From Burkholderia sp. HI2500 (GTDB taxonomy: Bacteria > Pseudomonadota > Gammaproteobacteria > Burkholderiales > Burkholderiaceae): a stretch of 64,000 nt of DNA. Under the pieces are notes generated by a model. The model was given only the letters and a program-made list of their open reading frames with translations. It searched no databases and had not been told where the DNA came from. The translations under genes were made by a program, and so were the position numbers. This document shows, piece by piece, positions 28,427 to 37,111 of this stretch. The stretch lies in the NCBI RefSeq assembly GCF_002223055.1, contig NZ_NKFL01000005.1:620001-684000 (forward strand), written 5' to 3'. How positions within the stretch are numbered: position 1 is the first letter of the stretch; the number at the start of each line of letters is the position of its first letter.

Positions 28427-31400
28427 TCAGTGGAATTCGCGGCTCGACGTGCGCAGGCCGCCGAGCAGCGGCGTCAGATCCTCGAAATGCTGCACGACGA
28501 GGTGCCTCACGTCGCTCGCGACCTGCCACACGCCGGACGCGGCAAGCAGCCGCGAATCGAGGGTTTCGCGGCGCTGCCGCGCGAGCAGCTCGGGCCGGAC
28601 GATCAGGTTCACACAGCCCGTTTCGTCCTCGAGCGTCATGAACATCACGCCTTTCGCGGTGCCCGGCATCTGCCGCGCGGTCACGAGCCCGCACGCGCGC
28701 GCGAGCCGGCCGTCGGGGCGGTCGTGCAATTCGGCCGCGGACGACAGCCGCCGCGCGCGCAGCTCGGGCCGCAGCAGCGCGACGGGGTGGCGGTTCAGCG
28801 TGAGGCCGGTGGTGTGATAGTCGGCGAGGATGTCGTCGGCTTCCGACGGCGCGCCGAGTGCGGGCTTCTCCACTTCGTCGATCGGCGCGGTCGCGAGCAG
28901 GTCGCGTTCGGGGGCGGCCGCAACCGCTTGCCATAGCGCATCGCGGCGATGGCCGGCGAGCGTCGCAAGCGCGTTCGCGGCGGCGAGCGCTTCGAGATCG
29001 CGGCGTTCGAGTTGCGCGCGGCGTGCGAGGGTGTCGACGTTGTCGAACCGGCCGGCCGTGCGCGCGGCTTCGATGCGGCGTGCGGCGGCTTCGCCGAGCC
29101 CCCGCACGAGCGACAGGCCGAGCCGCACGGCCGGCTGGCCGTGCGGCGGCGGCTGATCGGGCAGCGCTTCGAGCGATGCTTCCCAGTTGCTTTGCGTCAC
29201 GTCGATCGGCAGCACCTGCACGCCGTGCCGCTTCGCGTCCTGCACGAGCTGCGACGGCGGGTAGAAACCCATCGGCTGGCTGTTCAGCAGCGCGGCGAGG
29301 AAGATCGCCGGTTCGTGACATTTGAGCCAGCTGCTGGCGTACACGAGATGCGCAAAGCTCGCGGCATGACTCTCCGGAAAACCGTAGTCACCGAAACCCT
29401 TGATCTGCTCGAAGATCTGCTCGGCAAACTCGGGCGGATAGTCGCGCTCCCGCATCCCGTCGACGATCTTGCTGTGATACTGCTCGAGATTGCCTTTGCG
29501 CTTCCACGCAGCCATCGCGCGGCGCAGCTCGTCGGCCTCCCCGGGCGTAAAACCAGCCGCGATCATCGCGATCTGCATCACCTGCTCCTGGAAGATCGGC
29601 ACGCCTTTTGTACGTTCGAGCGCAGGCTTCAGATCATCCTTTGGATAACTGACTTTCTCGATCCCCTGACGTCGCTTCAGGTATGGGTGAACGGCCCCGC
29701 CTTGGATCGGCCCCGGCCGCACGATTGCAACCTCGATCACAAGGTCGTAGTAGTCGCGCGGCCTCAGACGCGGCAGCATCGACATCTGCGCGCGCGATTC
29801 GATCTGGAATACACCTACCGTGTCGGCACGACAGATCATGTCGTAAGTTTCGTCGTCATCTTGTGGAATGTCATCCATTCCGAATGGCCTATCGTCGTTG
29901 GGCCGTTCATCCCTCTTCGGCGGCCCGCGCCATGCGGTGCGCATGTCGAACGCGCGATGCAGCGCTGACAACATGCCGAGAGCAAGCACGTCGACCTTCA
30001 TCAGTCCGAGCGCTTCGAGATCGTCCTTATCCCACTGAATCACCCGCCGTCCGTCCATCGCTGCATTCTCAACCGGCACGAGTCGCGTCAGCTTGCCGCG
30101 ACTGATCACAAAACCGCCCGAATGCTGGGACAGATGGCGCGGAAAGTTGAGCAGTCGGGCAGCAAGCTCCGCCCATGCCTGAATGATGGGTGCGCTGGGG
30201 TCAAGATTGACCGACGCGAATTGTTGAAGCAGATCACGGCTGCCGTCAAACCAGCGATGTCCCTTTGAGACCCGCTCGATCAACATCGGATCGACACCGA
30301 GCGCCTTGCCTGTCTCGCGCAATGCACCGCGTGGTCGATATGTCGATACGGCAGCGGCGAGCGCGGCACGGTCGTGACCGTATTTCTCATAGAGATACTG
30401 AATGACTTCCTCGCGCCGCTGATGCTCGAAGTCAACGTCGATGTCAGGCGGCTCGCCGCGCTCGCGGCTGATGAATCGTTCGAACAGCAGCGTGCTGCGC
30501 TCTGGGTCTACCTCCGTGACACCGAGGCAATAGCAGACCACTGAGTTCGCCGCCGAACCGCGACCCTGGCACAGAATGTTCCGGCTACGCGCATAGGTGA
30601 CAACGTCGTAGACCGTCAGGAAGAACGGCTCGTATTCCAAATCCTCGATCAATTCGAGTTCGTGCTCGATCAGCTTCTTCACTTTCTCCGGCACGCCTTT
30701 CGGATAACGCCGGTGCGCGCCCACCCCAACCTCCTGTCTCAGGTAGCTGGCCGGCGTATGTCCCGCTGGGACGAGTTCAAGTGGATATTCATAGTGCAAG
30801 TCGCCAAGTGAAAAATTGCACGCATCAAGAATCGCGCACGTCTCCGCAATCTCCTCCGGCGAGAACAGATTCCCGATCCGGTTCCGCCCACGCAAATGCT
30901 GTTCCGCATTCGGCGCAAGCGCATACCCGCACTCGGAAACCGGCATGCCGACGCGAATCGCCGTCATCACGTCCTGCAGTTCCTTGCACGAGCGCCGGTG
31001 CATCGTCACGTCGCCCAGCGCGACGACACGCACGCCGCGCCGCTCACCCGCCGCACGAATCTCCTCGCGTTGCGCACCGTCCAGCGCACGCTGCAGTTGC
31101 ACGAGCCCGAGCCGCGCCCGCTCGCCGAACGTCGCGCGAAACCACGCGACCTGCGCATCGAGTACATCAGCACGCACCGGATACGTCGGCACGAGGATCG
31201 CGAAGCAATCAGGCATCCCGCGCAAATGCGCAAACTCGGCAGGCGGCGCCGACAGCATCCGCGACGTCAGCTTGTAAGTCCCCTTCGGCGACGCCATCCG
31301 CCGCCACGAAATCAGCTCGGACAGGTTGCCGTAGCCCTCGCGATTCTGCGCCAGCAACACGAGCCCGAACGCGCCGGGGCCCGGATCGTGGCCGGGCGCG

Positions 31401-31645
31401 ACTTCATCCGGCGTGACGTCGAAATACGACCCGATGACGAGCGGCAACCCCTTCGCCTTCGCCGCGACGTGCATGCGCGGCGCGCCGGCAAGCGAGCATT
31501 CGTCGGTGATCGCGATCCCGCGATAGCCGAGCTCGACCGCACGCTCGACCAGTTCCTCCGCATGCGACGCGCCATGCAGGAACGAAAAGTTCGAACGGCA
31601 GAACAACTCCGCGTAATCGGGCAGCCAGCTGAATTCCGCAACCAT
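28427..31645 (-). CDS. dnaE2: Error-prone DNA polymerase III alpha subunit DnaE2
   Basis: Translesion C-family polymerase working with ImuA and ImuB in SOS mutagenesis. 1072 residues: N-terminal PHP domain (about 5-260, starting AELFCRSNFSFLHGASHAEEL), polymerase palm with catalytic Asp pair in RGEPPDIDVDFEHQRREE (about 395-412), fingers (GDYGFPESHAASFAHLVYAS), tandem HhH and an OB domain at the end (LRTSSREFH tail). ATG 31645 lies 6 bp after imuB; a GTG one codon earlier is also possible. The central part (about 29.35-30.9 kb) is visibly less GC-rich than both ends. Confidence 0.95.
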   Translation of the reverse strand: MVAEFSWLPDYAELFCRSNFSFLHGASHAEELVERAVELGYRGIAITDECSLAGAPRMHVAAKAKGLPLVIGSYFDVTPDEVAPGHDPGPGAFGLVLLAQNREGYGNLSELISWRRMASPKGTYKLTSRMLSAPPAEFAHLRGMPDCFAILVPTYPVRADVLDAQVAWFRATFGERARLGLVQLQRALDGAQREEIRAAGERRGVRVVALGDVTMHRRSCKELQDVMTAIRVGMPVSECGYALAPNAEQHLRGRNRIGNLFSPEEIAETCAILDACNFSLGDLHYEYPLELVPAGHTPASYLRQEVGVGAHRRYPKGVPEKVKKLIEHELELIEDLEYEPFFLTVYDVVTYARSRNILCQGRGSAANSVVCYCLGVTEVDPERSTLLFERFISRERGEPPDIDVDFEHQRREEVIQYLYEKYGHDRAALAAAVSTYRPRGALRETGKALGVDPMLIERVSKGHRWFDGSRDLLQQFASVNLDPSAPIIQAWAELAARLLNFPRHLSQHSGGFVISRGKLTRLVPVENAAMDGRRVIQWDKDDLEALGLMKVDVLALGMLSALHRAFDMRTAWRGPPKRDERPNDDRPFGMDDIPQDDDETYDMICRADTVGVFQIESRAQMSMLPRLRPRDYYDLVIEVAIVRPGPIQGGAVHPYLKRRQGIEKVSYPKDDLKPALERTKGVPIFQEQVMQIAMIAAGFTPGEADELRRAMAAWKRKGNLEQYHSKIVDGMRERDYPPEFAEQIFEQIKGFGDYGFPESHAASFAHLVYASSWLKCHEPAIFLAALLNSQPMGFYPPSQLVQDAKRHGVQVLPIDVTQSNWEASLEALPDQPPPHGQPAVRLGLSLVRGLGEAAARRIEAARTAGRFDNVDTLARRAQLERRDLEALAAANALATLAGHRRDALWQAVAAAPERDLLATAPIDEVEKPALGAPSEADDILADYHTTGLTLNRHPVALLRPELRARRLSSAAELHDRPDGRLARACGLVTARQMPGTAKGVMFMTLEDETGCVNLIVRPELLARQRRETLDSRLLAASGVWQVASDVRHLVVQHFEDLTPLLGGLRTSSREFH

Positions 31646-31651
31646 CACCGT

Positions 31652-33148
31652 TCACCCGAACAGGCCGTGCAGGAACCAGCGCGGCTCGGCCTCGCTCCCC
31701 GCCCGCTCCTTGAACACCCAGTAGCACGCGCCGGCCTCGTCCTGCGCGACGCAGTAATCGCGCGCAGCGAGCTGACCGTCGAACCACCCGGCCTCGATCC
31801 GCTCCACCGACGACATCATCCTCAGCGGCGTATGAAATACCGGCCGCTCCCCGCGCATCAACAGCGGCAGCGGCTCCGCCAGCAACCAGGCTGGCCTCGG
31901 CGGCACGGCGGGCGGCCCGGGAGCCGGCTTGCCGGCCTGCGCATCGAGCGGCAGCCAGCGATTCGCGGCCTCGGGCCGGTGATCGGCGACGGGCGCCGCG
32001 CGCAATACGTTGTCCGCGCCGAGCCGCGCGACCAGCAGCTCGAACAGCCGCGCGCGCGTCTCGCGCGTGCCGCCCGGCTCGGGGAAAAGATCGTCGGCCG
32101 GCGGCGCGACCGATTCGACGCGCGTGGCCTTCAGCCGCACCGCAATCACCGCAGCCGGCAACTCGACGCGCGCGAGCCGCTCGCCGAGCAGCCGCATGAA
32201 ATGCGCCTCGTCACGCACGGGCGACGCGAACGCGAGCTCGAGCGGCGTCGGCGGCACGGCCTGGCGGCCGCGCTCGTGTTCGAGATCGAACGTCATCGCG
32301 GCCAGCGACAGGTGCCGCGCGGCCAGCCAGCCGCACAGCTGCACGACGAGCCGCCGCGCCACGAACAACACGGCTTCCGCGTATTCGACGCGCTCCTGCA
32401 ATTCGAGCCGCACGTCGAACACGGGCGGCACCGCCATCCACGCAAGCGGCTCGACCGCGTCGCCATACGCACGATCGAGCGCGGCCAGCAACGCGGGACC
32501 GCAACGGCGCTGCAGCCCCGCGCGCGGCAGGCCGCGCAGATCGGCGAGCGTGCGGCAACCGAGCCCGTCGAACCAGCCCGCATACGGACGCGCATCGGGC
32601 AGCAGCACGCAGGGCAGCCGGTCGAGCGCGCGGACAAGCGAGGCCGGGCTCGCGACGCGGCGCCGGATGCGCGCGCGGGCCGACACGCGCGCGAGCAGCC
32701 ACGCGCCGCCCCCGGTCGGCGCGGCGGACAGGCGTGCCGCATAGCCGAGCGCCGCGAGCGTCGCGCGCACCTGGCGGCACAGCGACGGCAAGCCGCCGAA
32801 CAAGCGCAGGCTCGGGCCGACGTCGACGAGCAGCGTGGCTTCGTCGCCGAGCGCGACGCACGGCGAGAAGCGCAGCAACGCGAGCGCGACCGCGCGCAGC
32901 GCATCGGCCTCGCGCGCGGGATCGCGTTCGACGAGCTGCGTGTGCGGCGCGAGCGTGAGCACGCCGCCGCGCTTCATGCCCGCGCGCACGCCCTGCCGGC
33001 GCGCGGCCGCGTCGGCGATCAGCACGACACCCTGCTCGAGCACCGCACTGCCTGCGCTGCCGGCCTCGCCCGCCTCGCCGTCAGACGGAAGCGCGACGCA
33101 CACGTCGAGCGGCAGGCGCGGCAGATGGATGCCGAGCAAGACGCGCAT
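31652..33148 (-). CDS. imuB: Y-family polymerase-like protein ImuB (SOS mutasome)
   Basis: Catalytically inactive Y-family homologue that links ImuA and DnaE2 to the beta clamp. 498 residues: N-terminal MRVLLGIHLPRLPLDVCVALP, the palm-like region ACSPRV-type block replaced by FSPCVALGDEATLLVDVGPSLRLFGG, a helix-hairpin-helix-like GLGCRTLADLRGLPRAGL (about 205-225) and a long C-terminal region. ATG 33148 yields this start; 68 bp overlap the end of imuA. The gene is of unusually even high GC, unlike the middle of dnaE2. Function is by family and cassette context. Confidence 0.92.
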   Translation of the reverse strand: MRVLLGIHLPRLPLDVCVALPSDGEAGEAGSAGSAVLEQGVVLIADAAARRQGVRAGMKRGGVLTLAPHTQLVERDPAREADALRAVALALLRFSPCVALGDEATLLVDVGPSLRLFGGLPSLCRQVRATLAALGYAARLSAAPTGGGAWLLARVSARARIRRRVASPASLVRALDRLPCVLLPDARPYAGWFDGLGCRTLADLRGLPRAGLQRRCGPALLAALDRAYGDAVEPLAWMAVPPVFDVRLELQERVEYAEAVLFVARRLVVQLCGWLAARHLSLAAMTFDLEHERGRQAVPPTPLELAFASPVRDEAHFMRLLGERLARVELPAAVIAVRLKATRVESVAPPADDLFPEPGGTRETRARLFELLVARLGADNVLRAAPVADHRPEAANRWLPLDAQAGKPAPGPPAVPPRPAWLLAEPLPLLMRGERPVFHTPLRMMSSVERIEAGWFDGQLAARDYCVAQDEAGACYWVFKERAGSEAEPRWFLHGLFG

Positions 33149-33788
33149 AGCGGCTCTCCACGATGGGCGACGGCAGGTCGAGCACGAGCGGCTCGCTGCG
33201 GGCGGGGCCGCGTCGCTTGACGATGTCGAGCGACACGCCGCCCGGCACCGGGTACAGCGCAACGCGCAGCACGGCCGGCGACGGTTGCCGCTCGGCCGAC
33301 AGCGGGCGCAGCATCACGAACAGCGTGTCGCCCGTGCGCGCGGCCGCGAGATGCAGGCGCCGCAGCGCATCGGGCCGCGCGTCCTGCCACAGCAGCAGCG
33401 CGCCGCAACAACCGGTCTTGAGTGCCTGCTCGGCGGCCCACAACGCATCCGCGTGGCTGCCGGCACGCAGCCACAGCAGCGCGTCGGCCGGCACGCCGAG
33501 ACTGGCGAGCGCGGTCGCATGCGGCGACTGCGGCGGCGCGACGAGCGCGAGCGGCCGCCGGGCGCTGACGGTGCGCGCGAGCGCGGGCGCGAGCAGCCGC
33601 ATCTCGCCGCAGCCCGGCTGCGCGGCCAGCAGTTCGACGAGCCCGCCGACCGGCCAGCCGCCGCCAGGCAGCTCGGCCGACAGCGACGCGAAGCCGGTCT
33701 CGATCGTGCGCGGGCCGCCACGCGCGAGCTGCGAGCCGCGCCACAGCGACGGATGAAGGGATTCGGGAGAAATGGAGGATGCGAGCAT
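33081..33788 (-). CDS. imuA: SOS mutasome protein ImuA (RecA/SulA-like)
   Basis: 235 residues, RecA-fold protein of the ImuA/SulA-like family that interacts with RecA and ImuB in damage-induced mutagenesis. Typical blocks: LHPSLWRGSQLARGG near the start, IETGFASLSAELPGGGWPVGGLVELL (about 25-50, the RecA-like entry), and LALVAPPQSPHA. The Arg/Ala-rich C-terminus (after about residue 213) overlaps the imuB start in another frame. ATG 33788 is the start because a LexA box lies 15 bp upstream and the in-frame sequence ahead of it is promoter. First gene of imuA-imuB-dnaE2. Confidence 0.92.
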   Translation of the reverse strand: MLASSISPESLHPSLWRGSQLARGGPRTIETGFASLSAELPGGGWPVGGLVELLAAQPGCGEMRLLAPALARTVSARRPLALVAPPQSPHATALASLGVPADALLWLRAGSHADALWAAEQALKTGCCGALLLWQDARPDALRRLHLAAARTGDTLFVMLRPLSAERQPSPAVLRVALYPVPGGVSLDIVKRRGPARSEPLVLDLPSPIVESRYARLARHPSAAPAARRVRRASV

Positions 33789-33802
33789 GATGCCACCCAC
33801 AA

Positions 33803-33818
33803 CTGTATGGATATACAG
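33803..33818 (-). promoter_or_regulatory. LexA box of the imuA-imuB-dnaE2 operon
   Basis: CTGTATGGATATACAG, a perfect CTGT-N8-ACAG SOS box with an A/T-rich centre, 15 bp upstream of the imuA start. It indicates LexA repression and induction by DNA damage. Confidence 0.92.
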
Positions 33819-34094
33819 TATATGGCAATGCGTCCACGCCGCACAGTACTGGTACGAAACCGGTATTTCGTCAGATGAAAGACGGGTGAAAAGCCGGCAG
33901 GCCCACGCCATGACGGCGGGTCGCCCCCGGCATCACCGGCTCGCACCGCCCGGACGCCCGCCACACCCCTCGGGCGCCGACGCGGCGCATGCGAACCGAA
34001 GCGCGCAGCCGGGCCGAACCGAGCAGAGCCCGGCCCGGCCGGCCAACCGGCACGATGCGCACCCTGCACACCGCGCCGGTCCGCCAGCTGCCCG
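33819..34094. other. Intergenic region between imuA promoter and the ABC operon end
   Basis: No gene supported. It should hold the rest of the imuA promoter; the remaining ~190 bp are G/C-rich and repetitive (CCCGGCCCGGCCGGCC near 34019). No T-tract terminator for the ABC operon is visible. Confidence 0.5.
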
Positions 34095-34889
34095 TCAGCC
34101 GAGCAGCAACGCGTCGTCGTCGAGCTGCTCGTGCCGCACCTTCTCGAACATCTGCAGCAGGTCCGGCACGTCGAGCCCCTTGCGCGCGTCGCCCGACACG
34201 TCGAGCACGACCTGCCCCTGGTGCAGCATCACCGTGCGGTCGCCGTAGTCGAGCGCCTGCCGCATGCTGTGCGTGACCATCATCGTCGTCAGCTTGCTCT
34301 CGGCGACGATGCGCGCGGTCAGCTCCAGCACGAACGCGGCCGTCTTCGGGTCGAGCGCGGCCGTGTGCTCGTCGAGCAGCAGGATCCGCGACGGCCGCAG
34401 CGACGCCATCAACAGGCTCACCGCCTGCCGCTGGCCGCCTGACAATAGCCCAATCCGGTCGGTCAGCCGGTTCTCGAGGCCGAGGTTCAGCAGCCGCAGC
34501 TTGTCGCGGAACAGCTCGCGCGACGGCCGGTCGAGCGCGGCCCGGAAGCCGCGCCGCGCACCGCGCGCCATCGCGAGCGCCATGTTCTCCTCGATCGTCA
34601 GCGCCTCGCAGGTGCCGGCCATCGGATCCTGGAACACGCGCGCGACGAGGTGCGCGCGATCCCACGCGGCCTTGCGCGTGACGTCCGTGCCGTCGATCGA
34701 GATGCGTCCCGCATCGACGGCCTGGTCGCCGCTGACCGCATTGAGGAAGGTCGACTTGCCGGCGCCGTTCGAGCCGATCACCGCGACGAACTGGCCGTCG
34801 GGAATTTCGAGCGACAACCCGCGCAGCGCGCGCGTCTCGATCGGCGTGCCGGGATTGAACGTGAGTTTCAGGTCTTGTGCGGACAGCAT
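34095..34889 (-). CDS. ABC transporter ATP-binding protein (TrpXYZ-like family)
   Basis: 264 residues with all ATPase motifs: Walker A GSNGAGKSTFLNA (about 39-51), Q-loop FQDPMAG, signature LSGGQRQAVS (about 149-158), Walker B ILLLDEHTAALDP and the switch His in THSMRQAL. It energises the permease whose stop codon is 1 bp upstream. The ATPase resembles the COG1101 group that accompanies COG2984 binding proteins; some members (TrpXYZ) take up tryptophan or tyrosine, but the substrate here cannot be read from sequence. Last gene of the three-gene operon. Confidence 0.88.
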   Translation of the reverse strand: MLSAQDLKLTFNPGTPIETRALRGLSLEIPDGQFVAVIGSNGAGKSTFLNAVSGDQAVDAGRISIDGTDVTRKAAWDRAHLVARVFQDPMAGTCEALTIEENMALAMARGARRGFRAALDRPSRELFRDKLRLLNLGLENRLTDRIGLLSGGQRQAVSLLMASLRPSRILLLDEHTAALDPKTAAFVLELTARIVAESKLTTMMVTHSMRQALDYGDRTVMLHQGQVVLDVSGDARKGLDVPDLLQMFEKVRHEQLDDDALLLG

Positions 34890-34890
34890 G

Positions 34891-35787
34891 TCAGACGCCT
34901 CCGTTCTTGCGCGCGAACAGCTTCTTGCGCGTCGCCGGCAGCACCAGCGCGATCGTGACGAGCGCCGCCGTCACGAGGTTCAGATCCTGCGCCTTCAACC
35001 CGATGAATTCGCTGTTGAGCGCAAGCGCGATGAAGAAGCGATAGACGATCGCGCCGAGCACGACGGCGAGCGTCGTCAGCACGAGCCGGCGCGCCGGCAG
35101 CAGCGTCTCGCCGATGATGACCGCGGCCAGCCCGATCACGATCGTGCCGATCCCCATCGAGATATCCGCGCCGCCCTGCGTCTGCGCGAACAGGGCGCCC
35201 GCGAGCGCGACGAGCGCGTTCGACAGCGCCATCCCGGCGAGCGTCGCACGGCCGGTCGCGATGCCTTGCGCGCGCGCCATCCGCGGGTTCGCGCCGGTCG
35301 CGCGCATCGCGAGGCCGAGCTGCGACGAGAAGAACCAGTCGAGGCCGAGCTTCGCGACCACGACGACGATCGCGAGCAGCGCCGGGCGCAGCACGTAGTC
35401 GGGCATCCAGTCGGGCTGCAGCACGGTGAAGATGGTCGGCTCGGTGATCAGCGGCACGTTCGGCCGGCCCATGATCCGCAGGTTCACCGAATAGAGCGCG
35501 ATCATCATCAGGATACTGGCGAGCAGGTCCATGATCTTCAGGCGCACGTTGAGCCAGCCGGTGATGAAGCCGGCCACCGCGCCCGCGACGATCGCGATGC
35601 AGGTCGAACTGAACGGGTCGTAACCGGCCGAGATCAGCGTCGCGGCAACGGCGCCGCCGAGCGGAAAGCTGCCGTCGACGGTGAGGTCGGGGAAGTTGAG
35701 GATGCGAAACGAGATCAGCACCCCGAGGGCGACGAGGCTGAAGATCAGACCGATCTCCAGCGCGCCCAGAAACGAGAACAGAGACAT
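34891..35787 (-). CDS. ABC transporter permease (TrpY-like, COG4120 type)
   Basis: 298 residues, about eight to nine membrane helices in the branched-chain amino acid/ribose permease fold. Landmarks: RILNFPDLTVDGSFPLGGA near residue 28, the cytoplasmic LGLAMRATGANPRMARAQGI (about 176-195), which corresponds to the EAA-like ATPase contact, and a basic C-terminus RKKLFARKNGG. It follows the binding-protein gene by 139 bp and is 1 bp from the ATPase gene, so the two are almost certainly co-translated. Confidence 0.88.
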   Translation of the reverse strand: MSLFSFLGALEIGLIFSLVALGVLISFRILNFPDLTVDGSFPLGGAVAATLISAGYDPFSSTCIAIVAGAVAGFITGWLNVRLKIMDLLASILMMIALYSVNLRIMGRPNVPLITEPTIFTVLQPDWMPDYVLRPALLAIVVVVAKLGLDWFFSSQLGLAMRATGANPRMARAQGIATGRATLAGMALSNALVALAGALFAQTQGGADISMGIGTIVIGLAAVIIGETLLPARRLVLTTLAVVLGAIVYRFFIALALNSEFIGLKAQDLNLVTAALVTIALVLPATRKKLFARKNGGV

Positions 35788-35926
35788 GATGGGGAAATCC
35801 TGTTGCTTCCCGGCCGGACGTGTACGGCCGGGCGAAGCGGACGGGCGGCCCCGGGTGGGAGCCGCCCGTCCGGCGGTGTCGTTCAGGCCCGGATCGGGCC
35901 TGCAAGCGCGGCGGTCGGGCCGCGGC

Positions 35927-36892
35927 TTACTTGATGACCGTCTTCGCGTCCTTGAGCAGATCCGGCGACAGCGTCACACCCTGCTTCGCGGCCGCGCCCG
36001 TGTTCGCGAACAATTCGAGGTTGCTGCTCGTTTCCGATGCGATCGCGCCCGGCTTCTCGCCCTTCAGGATGCGCGCGACGACCTTGCCCGTCTGACGGCC
36101 GAGGTCGCCGTAGTTGATGCCGAGCGCCGCGATGCCGCCGCGCTTCACGCTGTCGGTGTCGCCGGCGACGAGCGGGATCTTCGCTTCGTTCGCGACCTTC
36201 ACGAGCGCTTCGTACGCGGACACGACGTTGTTGTCGGTGTTCGTGTAGATCACGTCGACCTTGCCGATCAGGCTCTTCGCGGCCGGGCCGATGTCGACGG
36301 TACGCGGCGCGGCCGCTTCCTTCAGCGTCATCCCCTGCTTCGCGAGGATCTCCTTGAGTTCCTTCACGACGACGACCGAGTTCGCCTCGCCCGGGTTGTA
36401 GACCATCCCGACCGTCTTCGCATTCGGCACGACGCGCTTGATCAGCGCGACCTGGCGATCGAGCGGCAGCTTGTCGGATACGCCCGTCACGTTGGTGCCC
36501 GACGGGCCCCAGCCCTTCACGAGCTGCGCGGCAACCGGATCGGTCACGCCCGAATAGACGACCGGCACGCTCTTGGTCGACGCGACCACCGCCTGCGCGG
36601 CCGGCGTCGCGATCGCGACGATCACGTCGGGCTGGTCGCCGACGAACTTGCGCGCGATCTGCGCGGCCGTACCCGTGTTGCCCTGCGCGCTCTGGTATTC
36701 CCACTTGAGCTTGTCGTCGCCGTAACCTTCCGCCTTCAGCTCGGCGCGCACGCCGTCGCGGATCGCATCGAGCGCCGGGTGATCGACGATCGACAGCACC
36801 TTGACGGTCTGGGCGTGCGCGGCACCGGCCAGCGCGAGTGCAGCCACGCCGGCCGTGATCGAACGGATCGCGAAAGTCTTGAAACGCTTCAT
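35927..36892 (-). CDS. ABC transporter substrate-binding protein (TrpX-like, COG2984)
   Basis: Periplasmic binding protein, 321 residues: signal peptide MKRFKTFAIRSITAGVAALA with cleavage near AHA-QTV, then a two-lobed type I periplasmic fold (VDHPALDAIRDG; PDVIVAIATPAAQAVV; VPVVYSGVTDPVAAQLV). The SGVTDPVAA block is typical of this family. ATG 36892 follows a GGGGGAGACACACCC ribosome site; upstream frame runs into the promoter. First gene of the importer operon. The ligand is unknown; aromatic amino acids are the best guess from the family. Confidence 0.88.
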   Translation of the reverse strand: MKRFKTFAIRSITAGVAALALAGAAHAQTVKVLSIVDHPALDAIRDGVRAELKAEGYGDDKLKWEYQSAQGNTGTAAQIARKFVGDQPDVIVAIATPAAQAVVASTKSVPVVYSGVTDPVAAQLVKGWGPSGTNVTGVSDKLPLDRQVALIKRVVPNAKTVGMVYNPGEANSVVVVKELKEILAKQGMTLKEAAAPRTVDIGPAAKSLIGKVDVIYTNTDNNVVSAYEALVKVANEAKIPLVAGDTDSVKRGGIAALGINYGDLGRQTGKVVARILKGEKPGAIASETSSNLELFANTGAAAKQGVTLSPDLLKDAKTVIK

Positions 36893-37111
36893 GGGTGTGT
36901 CTCCCCCGTATTGTGTCGGTTCTGGATGATGGATTCCCGCCGCCGTCGGGCGGGCGCCGCCATGCGTACGACGTGCTGGCGAGCGGCCCGCGCACGCTCC
37001 GGGAAAGCGTGCAGCGGCGAACGCACGAGGATACCATTTCCGCAGACCACCGCCTGACGCCATACTTTCACGCGCCACGCCGGATCGCGGCGCCGGGCGA
37101 CCGATTCCGCG

